Counted from the stretch's first letter, positions 42,170-52,000 are shown. The stretch is 64,000 nucleotides of DNA from Anaerolineae bacterium (GCA_022071955.1 JAJVIM010000020.1:248001-312000); one strand, 5' to 3'. The notes: generated by a model from the sequence alone, not told the origin. Translations and numbers: made by a program.

Positions 42170-42922
42170 ATGATCAGAGGCCTGTACACCGCCGCCGCCG
42201 GCATGCTATCCAGCCTGCTGCGGCACGAAGGCATCATCCAAAACCTGTCAAACGTGCGCACCATTGGCTACAAAGCCGACCGCGCCACCGTGACCGATTT
42301 CCCGTCGATGTTGCTGACCCAGGTTTACAAAGATAAACCCGGCGTTGAAATTGGCCGGGCCGGCACCGGTGTATCGCTCTCTGATGTGGTGACCAATTTT
42401 GAAACCGGCCCGCTAAAATTAACCGATCATCCAATGGATTTTGCCGTGGCCAACGAAGGCTTTTTTCAGGTGCAAACTGAAGAAGGCGTGCGCTACACCC
42501 GCGATGGTCGCTTTCACCGCGACAGCGACGGCCGGCTGGTCAACGCCGATGGCTATCTGGTGTTGGGCCGCAGCGGCACGCTAACCCTGCCCGATGGCCT
42601 GCTGACTGTTTCGCCCACCGGCCAGGTATTTGTGGATGAAGCGCTCGTTGGCGAACTGGCGCTGGTCAATTTTGAAAATACAGATGACATCATCAAAGTG
42701 AACGATACTATGTTTACCGGGCGCAACGGCGTTGAGCCGCAAGTTATGGCCGCCGCCGACACCAAAATCTATCAGGGTTACCTGGAAGACTCCAATGTTG
42801 ACACCTCGCAGGCCATCACCGAAATGATGAGCGTGCTCCGCGCCTACGAGGCCAGCCAGCGGCTGCTCCGCTACCAGGACCAGATCAACGAAAAAACCGT
42901 TAGCGATATAGGGAGAGTTTAA
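42170..42922 (+). CDS. flgF: Flagellar rod protein FlgF (FlhO-like)
   Basis: 250 residues. MIRGLYTAAAGMLSSLLRHE and IIQNLSNVRTIGYKADRATV form the N-terminal rod region, with LSNV in place of the common ANNLAN. DFAVANEGFFQVQTEEGVRY and the C-terminal SNVDTSQAITEMMSVLRAYE are the FlgF/FlgG core and end. It is a distal rod component. The stop overlaps the flgG ATG (TAATG), so the two are coupled. CTGGAGG precedes the start. FlgF and FlgG could be swapped in name. Confidence 0.9.
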   Translation: MIRGLYTAAAGMLSSLLRHEGIIQNLSNVRTIGYKADRATVTDFPSMLLTQVYKDKPGVEIGRAGTGVSLSDVVTNFETGPLKLTDHPMDFAVANEGFFQVQTEEGVRYTRDGRFHRDSDGRLVNADGYLVLGRSGTLTLPDGLLTVSPTGQVFVDEALVGELALVNFENTDDIIKVNDTMFTGRNGVEPQVMAAADTKIYQGYLEDSNVDTSQAITEMMSVLRAYEASQRLLRYQDQINEKTVSDIGRV

Positions 42923-43704
42923 TGCCAGCAATTTCACTTTCGGCGCTGCTGCACGTTTCCCGCGCCGGTCTGCTAACCCAACAGGCCGGCCTGGATGTAA
43001 CCGCCAATAATATTGCCAATGTCAGCACCACCGGCTTCAAACGCAGCCGGGCCGAGTTTCAGGAGCTGCTCAATGACCGGCTGGAAGAGCCGCCAGAAGG
43101 CAACAATCGCGCCGCCGGAGAAGCCGCCGGGGCCAGGTTGGTAGATACCCAGCATATTTTCAGCCAGGGCGTCATCGAAGCCACCGATTTTCAGTGGGAT
43201 TTGGCCATAGAAGGCGAGGGCTTTTTTCAGGTGCTGCGTAATGACGGCACACTGGCCTACACCCGCGATGGCACCTTTCGGCTGGATGGCGAGGGCCGCG
43301 TCGTTAACGCCGATGGCCATCTGCTGCAGCCGGAAGTGATTATTCCCCCCGACGCCGAAGAAACAATGATCACCGGCGAGGGCAAAGTGATGGTCCGCCG
43401 CACCGGTGAACTGGAACCGCAGGTAATTGCGACCATCAACCTGGCCCGCTTCACCAATCCGGCCGGGCTGGAAACCGCCGGCCAAAACCTGTTTCTGCCT
43501 ACCGACGCTTCCGGTGCGGCCCAGTTGGCCCAGGCCGGCAGCCAGGGGTACGGTACGGTGATCAGCTACGCGCTGGAGCAATCCAACATTGATTTGAGCA
43601 ACGAAGTTGTGGATATGATCAGCGCCCAGCGGGCCTACTCGATGATGGCCCGGGCGCTTCGCACCACCGATGAAATGATGGGGCTGGCCACCCAAATCCG
43701 GTAG
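42922..43704 (+). CDS. flgG: Flagellar distal rod protein FlgG (FlhP-like)
   Basis: 260 residues. TANNIANVSTTGFKRSRAEF, WDLAIEGEGFFQVLRNDGT and the C-terminal EQSNIDLSNEVVDMISAQRA are FlgG signatures; the length is the standard one. It forms the distal rod beneath the hook. In this organism no L/P ring genes accompany it. A hairpin at 43729-43755 follows. Confidence 0.92.
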   Translation: MPAISLSALLHVSRAGLLTQQAGLDVTANNIANVSTTGFKRSRAEFQELLNDRLEEPPEGNNRAAGEAAGARLVDTQHIFSQGVIEATDFQWDLAIEGEGFFQVLRNDGTLAYTRDGTFRLDGEGRVVNADGHLLQPEVIIPPDAEETMITGEGKVMVRRTGELEPQVIATINLARFTNPAGLETAGQNLFLPTDASGAAQLAQAGSQGYGTVISYALEQSNIDLSNEVVDMISAQRAYSMMARALRTTDEMMGLATQIR

Positions 43705-43728
43705 AACCTTCTTCCCCTTATCCCCCTA

Positions 43729-43755
43729 CCCCCTTCTCCCTCAGGGAGAAGGGGG
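43729..43755 (+). terminator. Probable terminator after flgFG
   Basis: CCCCCTTCTCC and GGAGAAGGGGG pair around a small CTCAG loop, with 11-base arms (outer limits 43729-43755). ATTTGATTCTT follows, which gives only a weak T-rich tail. It separates the flgFG operon from the sigma-28-driven flgM operon. Confidence 0.75.
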
Positions 43756-43805
43756 ATTTGATTCTTGGGGCCAGCCAAATTCCCCAATCCAAATCTTAAA
43801 AAATC

Positions 43806-43832
43806 TAAAGTTGCCCCACCCTGTGCCGATAC
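43806..43832 (+). promoter_or_regulatory. Sigma-28 promoter of flgM-flgN-flgK-flgL
   Basis: TAAAGTTG (43806-43813), an 11-base spacer, and GCCGATAC (43825-43832) match the FliA consensus almost perfectly. Transcription would begin near 43840, about 50 bases before flgM. It places the anti-sigma factor and the hook-filament junction proteins in the late class, as in other bacteria. Confidence 0.9.
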
Positions 43833-43891
43833 TTTTACCAGTAGCAGGTTTTCTGCCAATTAGAATTTCGGCAAAAGCGTGAGAGGTAAAA

Positions 43892-44182
43892 ATGATCGAT
43901 AAAGTTCAACACAGCTTGCCCTCCGGGTACACCAACAGTGTCAACAACATTGATGGCAAGCTGGGGGCAGTGCAAAACGGAAAAGTGCAGCAGGTTTCCA
44001 ACTCCACCGAAGTGAGTCTGTCGGGCGATGCGCTGGCTTTGCAACGAATTATGCAAGCCGCCAAAGATGCGCCGGACGTCCGCACAGACCTGGTCCAAAA
44101 AATCAAAGGCCAGATTCAGGCCGGGACCTATCAGGTGAACACGGAAAACGTCGCTGCCAAACTGCTCCCCTTTATGCAATAA
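43892..44182 (+). CDS. flgM: Anti-sigma-28 factor FlgM
   Basis: 96 residues. STEVSLSGDALALQRIM and VRTDLVQKIKGQIQAGTYQV, ending in NVAAKLLPFM, are FlgM signatures. It holds FliA inactive until it is secreted through the completed hook. GAGAGGT precedes the ATG. The sigma-28 promoter in front creates the usual feedback loop. Confidence 0.95.
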   Translation: MIDKVQHSLPSGYTNSVNNIDGKLGAVQNGKVQQVSNSTEVSLSGDALALQRIMQAAKDAPDVRTDLVQKIKGQIQAGTYQVNTENVAAKLLPFMQ

Positions 44183-44194
44183 GGACGGGTGGCA

Positions 44195-44707
44195 ATGGCT
44201 CAAGATAGACACTTCTTTATTGAAGAACTCCAGTCTATCCTCACCCACGAAGCCGGCGGTTATCGCCAACTGGTAGCCCTGGCCCAGCGCGAACATGAGG
44301 CGCTGCGGCAGGAAAACCTGGTCCAACTCTCGGCGGCGGTGCAGGATAAAGAATCGCTCCTCCCTCAATTGAAAAAATGGGAAGCAGCCAGAGAGCAACT
44401 GGTGACCCGGTTGGCCGGTGAATTTCACCTGCCGGCCAGCGCCACCCTGTCCGATTTAATTGACCGCCTGGATGAAGCGATGGCTCGCAAGCTCAGCGCA
44501 CTGCGGCAGGAATTTGTGACCTTGCTGGAACAACTGCTGCGCCTCAACCAAACCAACCAGATGATGCTGCAAGCCGGGTTGGTTAGAGTTGACGCTACGT
44601 TTGGTTATTTGGCCTCATTGGCCGCGCCCAGCAACGGCCACTACACCCCGCGCGGGGCCAGCCAGAGCCAGTCTTCAGCCGGCCAAATGTTAAATTGGGA
44701 AGCCTGA
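44195..44707 (+). CDS. flgN: Flagellar chaperone FlgN
   Basis: 170 residues from the ATG at 44195 with AAGGACG; a GTG at 44189 is possible. All helical, with LVALAQREHEALRQENLVQL and LLEQLLRLNQTNQMMLQAGL as FlgN-like segments. It should be the chaperone of FlgK and FlgL, which follow at once. Sequence similarity alone is moderate; context is decisive. Confidence 0.88.
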   Translation: MAQDRHFFIEELQSILTHEAGGYRQLVALAQREHEALRQENLVQLSAAVQDKESLLPQLKKWEAAREQLVTRLAGEFHLPASATLSDLIDRLDEAMARKLSALRQEFVTLLEQLLRLNQTNQMMLQAGLVRVDATFGYLASLAAPSNGHYTPRGASQSQSSAGQMLNWEA

Positions 44708-44708
44708 T

Positions 44709-46169
44709 ATGTACACAACCTTTGGCAGCTTAAACACCGCCCTCCAAACGCTGCATTCCATGCAGCAATCCATTCAAACCAGTTCGCACAACGTGGCCAA
44801 CGCCAACACGCCCGGCTATTCGCGCCAGTCAACCGTGCTGGTGGCCGGCCACCCCTACTCGGTGCCGGCCATGAACCGCTACGCTCCGTTTGGCCAGGTG
44901 GGCACCGGCGTGGTGGTAGACCGGATGAAGCGCTTCCGCGACAGCTATCTTGACACCCAGATTCGGCAGGAAACGCTGGCCCGTGATGGCTGGGAAGTTC
45001 GCCGCGATGTGCTCCAGCAAGCCGAGGTGGTTTGGAACGAACCTTCCGAAACTGCCATCAACAGCCAGATGAGTCAATTTTGGACAAGCTGGCAAAATAT
45101 GGCCACCACTCCTGCCGAAACCGGCACACGCACCAATTTATTGGCCGATGCCGATGCGCTGGCCACCACCATTACCGATACCTACCGCCAGCTCAAAGAC
45201 CTGCGGACCGAACTCGATGCTCAGGTAGGCCGCCACGTGGGCAGCATCAACACCCTGGCCAGCCAGATTGCCAGCATCAACGAGCGCATCCGCGATGTGG
45301 AAGGTGTGGGCCAGCAGGCCAACGACCTGCGCGACCAGCGTGACCAGCTCCTCACCGAGCTTTCGGGCTACATTAATGTTGACATACACGAAGGCGAAAG
45401 CGGTACGGTAATGGTCAGCCTGGGCGGCAAATTGCTGGTGATGGACCACGTGGCCACCCAACTCCGGGTAGAAGCCGACCCGGCCAATGGCACGCTCAAT
45501 CGCGTGGTATGGGCCGACACCGGCCAGATTGCCCAGGTAGGCGGCGTGCAACTGGCCGGCGGCCTGTCGGCAGTAGCGCCGGATCGGCTGGGCGGCAAGT
45601 TGGGCGGTACCCTCATTGCCCGCGATATGATTGTGCCCGGCCAGATGAACCGGCTGGACCAGATTGCCAATACCCTGCGCACGCAGGTGAACACCCTCCA
45701 TTCCGCCGGTTTTGGGCTTGATGGTTCAACCGGACTGAATTTTTTTACCGGCACCGGCGCGCAGGATTTTGCCGTTAACAGCGTGGTACTGGCCGATACC
45801 AACAAAGTGGCCGCCGCGGCCGATGCGGCCAGTCTGCCCGGCGACGGCTCAAACGCGCTGGCGATTGCCCGGCTGGCCACCGCCAAATTAATGAACGGTG
45901 GTACGGCCACCATCGATCAGTATTACCGTTCGGGCATCGCCGAGTTGGGCCAGCAGGCCCGGCAAGCCGTTTTAATGACCGAAAATCAGGATTTGCTGGT
46001 GCAGCACCTGGAAGAGCGGCAGGAACAGATTGCCGGCGTGTCGCTGGATGAGGAAACTACCCGGATGCTGCAATACCAGCACACCTACCAGGCCGCAGCC
46101 CGGGTAATGACTACCGTCGATGGCATGATCGACACGATTATCAACAAAATGGGCCTGGTTGGCCGATAA
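44709..46169 (+). CDS. flgK: Flagellar hook-associated protein FlgK (HAP1)
   Basis: 486 residues. SSHNVANANTPGYSRQSTVL is the N-terminal signature, and the C-terminus has VSLDEETTRMLQYQHTYQAA as in FlgK. EPSETAINSQMSQFWTSWQN is the family's next conserved block. It joins hook and filament. The length is on the short side because the central variable domain is small. It starts one base after flgN ends. Confidence 0.96.
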   Translation: MYTTFGSLNTALQTLHSMQQSIQTSSHNVANANTPGYSRQSTVLVAGHPYSVPAMNRYAPFGQVGTGVVVDRMKRFRDSYLDTQIRQETLARDGWEVRRDVLQQAEVVWNEPSETAINSQMSQFWTSWQNMATTPAETGTRTNLLADADALATTITDTYRQLKDLRTELDAQVGRHVGSINTLASQIASINERIRDVEGVGQQANDLRDQRDQLLTELSGYINVDIHEGESGTVMVSLGGKLLVMDHVATQLRVEADPANGTLNRVVWADTGQIAQVGGVQLAGGLSAVAPDRLGGKLGGTLIARDMIVPGQMNRLDQIANTLRTQVNTLHSAGFGLDGSTGLNFFTGTGAQDFAVNSVVLADTNKVAAAADAASLPGDGSNALAIARLATAKLMNGGTATIDQYYRSGIAELGQQARQAVLMTENQDLLVQHLEERQEQIAGVSLDEETTRMLQYQHTYQAAARVMTTVDGMIDTIINKMGLVGR

Positions 46170-46184
46170 GACAGGAGGTGACTG

Positions 46185-47087
46185 ATGCGTATCACGCAAA
46201 AAATGCTCGCCACATCGGCGTTGAATGGCATGCAAACCAACCTGCGCCGCCTGTCGGAATTGCAGCGGCAGGCTGTTACCACCAGGCGCGTCAACAAACC
46301 AGAAGACGATCCGTTTGCCGTGGAGCAGAGTTTGGGCTTTCGCTCAAAAATCAAGGCCAGCGAAACCACGCGCGGCAATATCGGCCTGAGCCGCGATTGG
46401 CTGTCGGCCACTGATCAAGCCCTGGATCACGTAGGCAGCCTGCTCAACCGGGCGCAATCGTTGGCACTGCAGGGCGCCAGCGACACCCTCGGTGACGAGG
46501 GACGGCAGGCGGTGTCCGTCGAAGTGAATGAAATTCTGGAAGAAATGATGGCCGTAGCCAATACTCGCCACGGCGACGATTACCTGTTTTCCGGTTTTAA
46601 GTTGAGCACGCCGGCCTACGCTGAAACCCGCGATGTTCAGGGGCAGATCAGCTCCATTGCGGCCAACGGCGTGATCAGCGGCCAGATTGTGCGCGAAGTT
46701 GAACCCGGCGTCAATATGGTCGTCAACGTTTCCGGCGACAGCGTTTTCCCCGGCATCTTTAACATGCTCATCAATTTGCGCGACGCGCTGGTGCAAACTC
46801 CGTATGATCCGGCGGCGCTTGAAACCGCCATCACCGATATTAAAGCGGGGCTGAATACCACTCTGGATGTTCGGGCGGCGGTGGGCACCAAAATGCGGCG
46901 GCTGGAATCGGCCACCGCGCGCATGGAAGATGCCGAACTGGGGATGCAGGAGCTGCTTTCCAAGGCAGAAGACGCCGATATGACCAAAGTGATTACCGAT
47001 CTGAACCAGCAAAAATTTGTGTACGAAACAGCCCTGGCCGTAAATAGCCGCGTTTTGAATACATCATTGTTAGATTATCTGCGGTAG
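46185..47087 (+). CDS. flgL: Flagellar hook-associated protein FlgL (HAP3)
   Basis: 300 residues. MRITQKMLATSALNGMQTNL with RRVNKPEDDPFAVEQSL-like sequence is flagellin-family; the C-terminus has DADMTKVITDLNQQKFVYE, then LAVNSRVLNTSLLDYLR. The position after flgK and the flagellin-like but shorter build identify FlgL. It is not flagellin itself; no fliC is in the window. ACAGGAGGTG precedes the start. Confidence 0.95.
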   Translation: MRITQKMLATSALNGMQTNLRRLSELQRQAVTTRRVNKPEDDPFAVEQSLGFRSKIKASETTRGNIGLSRDWLSATDQALDHVGSLLNRAQSLALQGASDTLGDEGRQAVSVEVNEILEEMMAVANTRHGDDYLFSGFKLSTPAYAETRDVQGQISSIAANGVISGQIVREVEPGVNMVVNVSGDSVFPGIFNMLINLRDALVQTPYDPAALETAITDIKAGLNTTLDVRAAVGTKMRRLESATARMEDAELGMQELLSKAEDADMTKVITDLNQQKFVYETALAVNSRVLNTSLLDYLR

Positions 47088-47129
47088 GATACGGCGCGGC
47101 ATCGATTAATCTGGATAATACGGCCGGTG

Positions 47130-47177
47130 AGATAAATGAGAGGCAAAGGGCTGGCCCCATTGTCTCTTTTTTATCTC
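47130..47177 (+). terminator. Probable Rho-independent terminator after flgL
   Basis: GAGATAAATGAGAGGCAAAGG pairs imperfectly with the stretch ending in TTTTTTATCTC across a short GGCTGGCC-type loop. Both ends, GAGATAAA and TTTATCTC, match. The T-run lies in the second arm. It separates flgMNKL from the fliW promoter. Confidence 0.7.
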
Positions 47178-47188
47178 AGGTAATAGCC

Positions 47189-47254
47189 TTTACGTTACAT
47201 TTACCCGGCCTTAACTCTAAGTTTATGCAAAAAGAAAATGACCTGTGCTAAATT
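47189..47254 (+). promoter_or_regulatory. Array promoter F (fliW-csrA and following surface genes)
   Basis: Boxes TTTAC 47189, TTTAC 47200, TTAAC 47211 and TTTAT 47222 are 11 bp apart. The last meets the -35 position (TGCAAA, 47226-47231, the weakest of the set). A 17-base spacer leads to the extended -10 TG-C-TAAATT (hexamer 47249-47254). The layout is the same as in the five other arrays. No terminator is seen downstream before the adhesin ends. Confidence 0.82.
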
Positions 47255-47308
47255 AGACTCAGGTTCAATAGAAGTCTAATGAAGTTTATAGTAAAGAAGG
47301 TAACGCAT

Positions 47309-47791
47309 ATGAGTGAACACGAAGAGACGGCGTCGCTGCTGGGCGATGACGTAACCCCGATAGAATTTTCAAAGGGATTGATTGGCCTTGAGGAATGGCA
47401 TCGGTTTGTGATGATTTCACACCCGGCCGGTGGCCCGCTGCGGCTGCTCAAATCGCTGCAAGATGCCCGTATGTCGTTGATTGTGGCCAACCCGTATCAA
47501 GTAATGCCCAACTACAAACTCACCCTTTCCGAGGCCGACATTCAGACACTGGGCTACGCCGGCCCGCCGGGTGTGATTGAGCCCAACCACCAAACGCTGG
47601 ATATCAGTTGCATCATCTCGGTGCAGGAAGAGCCGTTTGGGGTTACCGCCAATCTGCTGGGGCCGCTGGTTGTCAATAAAGAAACGGGGCTGGGGGTGCA
47701 GGTCATCCTGGCCGAGTCGGCGTACAGCGCCCGCCATCCGGTGGTCAACCCCGCCTCTGCCAAAACCAAATCGCCGGTAGAGGAGGTGTAG
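47309..47791 (+). CDS. fliW: Flagellar assembly factor FliW
   Basis: 160 residues from the ATG at 47309 with AGAAGG; an in-frame ATG at 47279 is only 18 bases from the predicted transcript start and lacks a ribosome site. FSKGLIGLEEWHRFVMI and CIISVQEEPFGVTANLLGPL match FliW. It binds CsrA and flagellin, freeing flagellin translation when flagellin is being exported. csrA follows after one base, as in many Gram-positives. Confidence 0.95.
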   Translation: MSEHEETASLLGDDVTPIEFSKGLIGLEEWHRFVMISHPAGGPLRLLKSLQDARMSLIVANPYQVMPNYKLTLSEADIQTLGYAGPPGVIEPNHQTLDISCIISVQEEPFGVTANLLGPLVVNKETGLGVQVILAESAYSARHPVVNPASAKTKSPVEEV

Positions 47792-47792
47792 C

Positions 47793-48038
47793 ATGCTGGT
47801 TTTAGGCCGCAAACCCAATGAAAGCCTGCTGATTGGCGACGATATTGTCATCACTGTTCTGAGCGTTGAAGGCGACCGGGTAAAAATTGGTATCAGCGCG
47901 CCCGGTAATGTGCGTATTTTGCGCCAGGAACTGTACGACGCCATCAAAGAAGAAAACCTGCGCGCCACCAAGCTGGCCGCGCCCGCCAATGAAGCCCTGC
48001 TGACATCGCTGCAGGATTTGTTTCAAGCCAACGAGTAA
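47793..48038 (+). CDS. csrA: Carbon storage/flagellin translation regulator CsrA
   Basis: 81 residues. MLVLGRKPNESLLIGDDIVI, then VKIGISAPGNVRILRQELYD, covers the entire conserved RNA-binding fold; the last 15 residues are an extra tail. It binds GGA sites in leader RNA and represses translation, chiefly of flagellin in FliW systems. It starts with AGGAGGTG in the fliW end. The next gene begins 2 bases after its stop. Confidence 0.97.
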   Translation: MLVLGRKPNESLLIGDDIVITVLSVEGDRVKIGISAPGNVRILRQELYDAIKEENLRATKLAAPANEALLTSLQDLFQANE

Positions 48039-48040
48039 CA

Positions 48041-49015
48041 ATGAATTTTATGCCGGAGCATCGAATCAAAACAGCGGTTATTTTACTGCTCATGATTGTG
48101 ATTTTGGTTGCAACCAGCGGTTGCGCGCTGGTCATTCGGCGGCGCAGCGATCTGGTTGAAGCGCCGCCAACGGCTGCACAAATTGCGGCCACGCCGATTC
48201 CGGTTGAGCTGCCTTCTCCCGCACCCGTGCCCCCGGAGCAGATAACACCGGTGCCGGTCGCGGCCATTTATTCACTGGGTGCACCCTATGTGCCCACTCC
48301 CACGCCGGCAGCCCGGGCAGATACCGGCCCTATTGTCTACGTGGTTCAACCCGGCGACTGGCTCAGTCTGATCGCCGATCGCTTTGGCATTGAAAACCAT
48401 TTGCTCATTGCTCAGTATAACAACCTGCCTGATCCCAATAAGCTTGAGGTTGGGCAGGTGCTGCTGATTCCCCGAGAATTAGCGTCTATTAACGCCGTGG
48501 GGGGAGCGGTACCGGCCGGTGCAATCCAAACGCCCTACTATACCTACCCCACCTACACGCCCAATCCTACGTACACCGTTCAGCCAACTTACACGCCCAT
48601 CGGTTCACCCACTGCTACCCGGCCGCCAACCAATACTCCGGCTCCAACTGCTACTACTCGCCCAACCAGCACCACCTACCCAACCAGCACGCCTTATCCC
48701 ACCTACACGCCCGATCCATCCAAGGTTACGCCGACACCCTACCCAACCGACACACCCTACCCAACCAGCACGCCCTATCCGCAGCCTACCTACACGCCCA
48801 ATCCCACCTACACCAGCCAGCCTACGTACACGGTTACACCACCGACGCCGACGCCATCCAACACGCCGACCGTTACCGCTACCCCCACCGGCACATCAAC
48901 CCAAACGCCCACCGTAACCCCCACGTCGACGCCGACTCAAACGCCAACCGCGACAACCGACCCGTCTCGGACGCCAACGCCAACCAGTACGCCGACGCCC
49001 ATTCCGCCTAAATAG
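48041..49015 (+). CDS. LysM lipoprotein with long Pro/Thr-rich tail
   Basis: 324 residues. The lipoprotein signal ends in ATSGC (Cys28). A LysM domain covers about 103-148 (VVQPGDWLSLIADRFGIENH, ending VLLIPRE), which binds peptidoglycan or similar N-acetylglucosamine polymers. The last 150 residues are a Pro/Thr/Tyr/Ser repeat of the PTYTPNPTYT kind. It follows csrA by 2 bases and precedes the adhesin by 11, so it probably shares a transcript with both. It may hold surface structures close to the cell wall. It is not a known flagellar protein. Confidence 0.9.
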   Translation: MNFMPEHRIKTAVILLLMIVILVATSGCALVIRRRSDLVEAPPTAAQIAATPIPVELPSPAPVPPEQITPVPVAAIYSLGAPYVPTPTPAARADTGPIVYVVQPGDWLSLIADRFGIENHLLIAQYNNLPDPNKLEVGQVLLIPRELASINAVGGAVPAGAIQTPYYTYPTYTPNPTYTVQPTYTPIGSPTATRPPTNTPAPTATTRPTSTTYPTSTPYPTYTPDPSKVTPTPYPTDTPYPTSTPYPQPTYTPNPTYTSQPTYTVTPPTPTPSNTPTVTATPTGTSTQTPTVTPTSTPTQTPTATTDPSRTPTPTSTPTPIPPK

Positions 49016-49026
49016 GGTTTGCCAGT

Positions 49027-52000
49027 ATGACCAGCATTCATCGTACCCGCTCCCATTCCAACCAACTGCTGCTCAAATTGACGCGCCTGATTTTGCCCAT
49101 TTTTGCGGCCATTCTGTTTTTGTCGCCGCTGGCGTTCATTGGCAGCACCCCAACCCGGGCCGCCGGCTTTGGCGAGATCACCAAACAGGTGTCAAAAAGC
49201 TCGGTGCAGGCCGGCGAAGAGTTTCAGTACACCATTGTCATCACCAACCTGACCGGGGCCAATGTCGTTGCTACCATCACCGATACCGTCCCCACCGGGA
49301 TTGTCGTCCAACAGGTACTGGATGGCGGCACGCTGTCAAACGGCGTTATCACCTGGAATGCTACCGTCAATAATGGCCAAAAAACGCAGGTTCGCTTTAC
49401 GGCGCTGGCCCAACAAAGCGGCACGCTGTACAACAGTGATTACGGCGTAACGTCCGGGCAATACAGCAGCGTCGGCAGCCCGGTGCCCATCACCGTTAGC
49501 CCCGGCAATCCCCACCACCTCACGGTCAATGTCAACCCCACCTCGCTGACGGTTGGCCCAGCCTCTACAGCCAGCCTGAATGTGACGGTAGAAGACGTGT
49601 ACGGCAATCCGCTCGGCGATAATACCGTGGTATCGCTCAGCTACAATCTGGGGTCGATTGATGGCCAGCCGGCCGGCAGCACCATTACCGCCACCACGAC
49701 AGCCGGCCAGGTTAACAAAACTTTCAGCGCGATGACTGTCGCTGGCACCGCCCGGATTACGGTAACCGCCGGCGCTTTGTCTCCGGTAGTCAAAACGATT
49801 TCTCTGTTGCCCGGCCCGCCAAATCTGCTGTCTGCCTCCGCAGCGCCTACAACTATTTCGGTGGTTGGCGGCCAGCAGTCGGTTATTACCGGCCAGGTGC
49901 AGGACCAATACGCCAACCCCATCGATGGCCAGCCGATTACGTTTACTACCAATTTAGGCCAGTTAAACGGCGTGGGTACGACGGTGGTAGCCGCGACCAG
50001 CGGCGGCAAAGCAACAGCCACGCTGGCCGGCACCACCGCCGGCACCGCCACCATCACCGTCCAATCCGGCGCGCTGGCACCGGCCAATACCCAGGTTTAC
50101 CTGTCGCCGGGGCCGCCCACTCAAATCCGTTTCAATCCGCCCTCAAATGTGCCTATTTCAATTGAAGCCGATGGCCAAAGTTCGGTTAACCTGGAATTGC
50201 AGGTGCTGGATATGCACGGCAATCTGGTTACTCAGCCCACCCCGGTAACCATCACCACCAGTTTGGGCAAATTGACCGGCGGCGGTACCACCTACACCAA
50301 AACCACCACCGATGGCCTGGTGCCGTTTACGCTCACGTCCATCACCCAAACGGGCACGGCGAATTTGTCTGCCGTGGCCGGCTCGCTGAACACAGATCGG
50401 TCGGTAAACTTTTTGGCCGGCAATCCGGCCTCGGTTGAGCTGTCAATTACTCCGCCGGCCATTGTGGCCAACGGCGCCAGCACCGCCGCAATTGTGGCCA
50501 CCGCCTACGATAAATTCCATAATATTGTCAAAGACAAAACCATTACCTTTACCTTTGCTGCGGCTCGCGGCACCCTCAACGGCGCTGCCACCGAGTCGAC
50601 CACCAGTGGCAGCATCAATCGCACCCTCACCAGCGACACCACGCTGGGCACGGTACCAATCACAGTCACAGTAACCGGGCTGATCACCCCCGGCCTGGGC
50701 AGTGTTCAATTTATTGTTGGCCCGCCGGCGCAGGTTAATGTGACGGCCGCCACTCTGTCTACCGAAGTGGGCCAAACTGTGCCCCTCACTTTTACCCTGT
50801 ACGATAGTGTTGGCCACGTGATTCCTGCTGTGCCGATTACGGTTGCCAGCACCATTGGCAACGTTAACCCGGCCACGGCCAACACCGACGCCGGCGGGCA
50901 GGCATTTTTGTCGCTGTTTTCTACCCGGGCCGGCGCGGCCACGCTGGCGGTAACCAGCACTGCCGGCGCAGTTTCGGTAACCGGCAACCCAACCATCACC
51001 TTTAATCCCGGCCCGCCGCAACTGGCCAGCCTGCAAGCCAGCCCCACCAGCATTGTGGCCGATGGCCTGACCACCGCGGTGATTACTGCCACTGTCACCG
51101 ATATTTATGCCAACCCGGTGCAGGGCGTTACGCCGGCCTTTTCCACCACGCTCGGCACGCTGGCCGGCGCGGGCGCTACCAACGCCGGCGGCGTCACTAC
51201 CCGCACCCTGCGCTCGTCAACCACGCTGGGTACCGCCCAGGTGAGCGTGAGCGGTTTAACGGCCAGCCCGGTCAATGTGAATTTTGTGGTTGGCCCGCCG
51301 GCCAGCGCCATTTTGCAGGCTACGCCGACCACGGCGTATGTCCTTGGGCTGGGCACGCCGGATGCGGTAACCGTGGTCATTACCGTTACCGATCAGGTGG
51401 GGCACGCCATTGCCAACGCCAGCCCGGTGGTTACCAGCACTTTTGGCACCCTGTCTGGCTGCACCGGCACTAACAGCCAGGGCATGCTCACTTGCACATT
51501 AAAATCGACCAAATCCGGCACACCGACCATTTACGTGGGCGGCATTGCGGCCACCGGCGATACCATCACCTTTATCCCCGGCCCTACGGCGGCCTCAATT
51601 GAGGTAACGCCGAGCGGCACGCTGGCCAGCCCCGTGCACGTGACCTCGGGGCAGTCGTTCCCGTTTTCGGCGGTGGCCAAGGATGTGTACAAAAACCCAA
51701 TTCCATCGGCTATTTTTAACTGGGGTATCCGGCCCAACCCGCCCGGCGACGGCACCGGTACCATCGATACCGGCGGCGTTGTGATTGGCCAAAAAGCCGG
51801 CCGGATGATTGTTTCGGTTTCAAGTAACAAGGGCGGATATGTTGAGTCGCATCTGGTGGTTGATCCCGGCCCGGCGGCCAAGGGCCAGCTCACAGCCTCG
51901 CCAACATCGCTGCCGATTGGCACGTTTTCTGATATTTCGCTGCTGGTTACCGACAGTTACGGCAACGCCATCAACACCAGCTACTGCCCAACCTTAAACA

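Noticed and set aside
46185-47087. Flagellin gene
   Set aside because: The product has a flagellin-type N-terminus, but its place after flgK and its C-terminus identify FlgL. Flagellin was not found in the window.
48519-49015. Possible DNA repeat or mobile element in the LysM gene tail
   Set aside because: The repetition is that of Pro/Thr/Tyr codons in a surface-protein linker and is in frame throughout.
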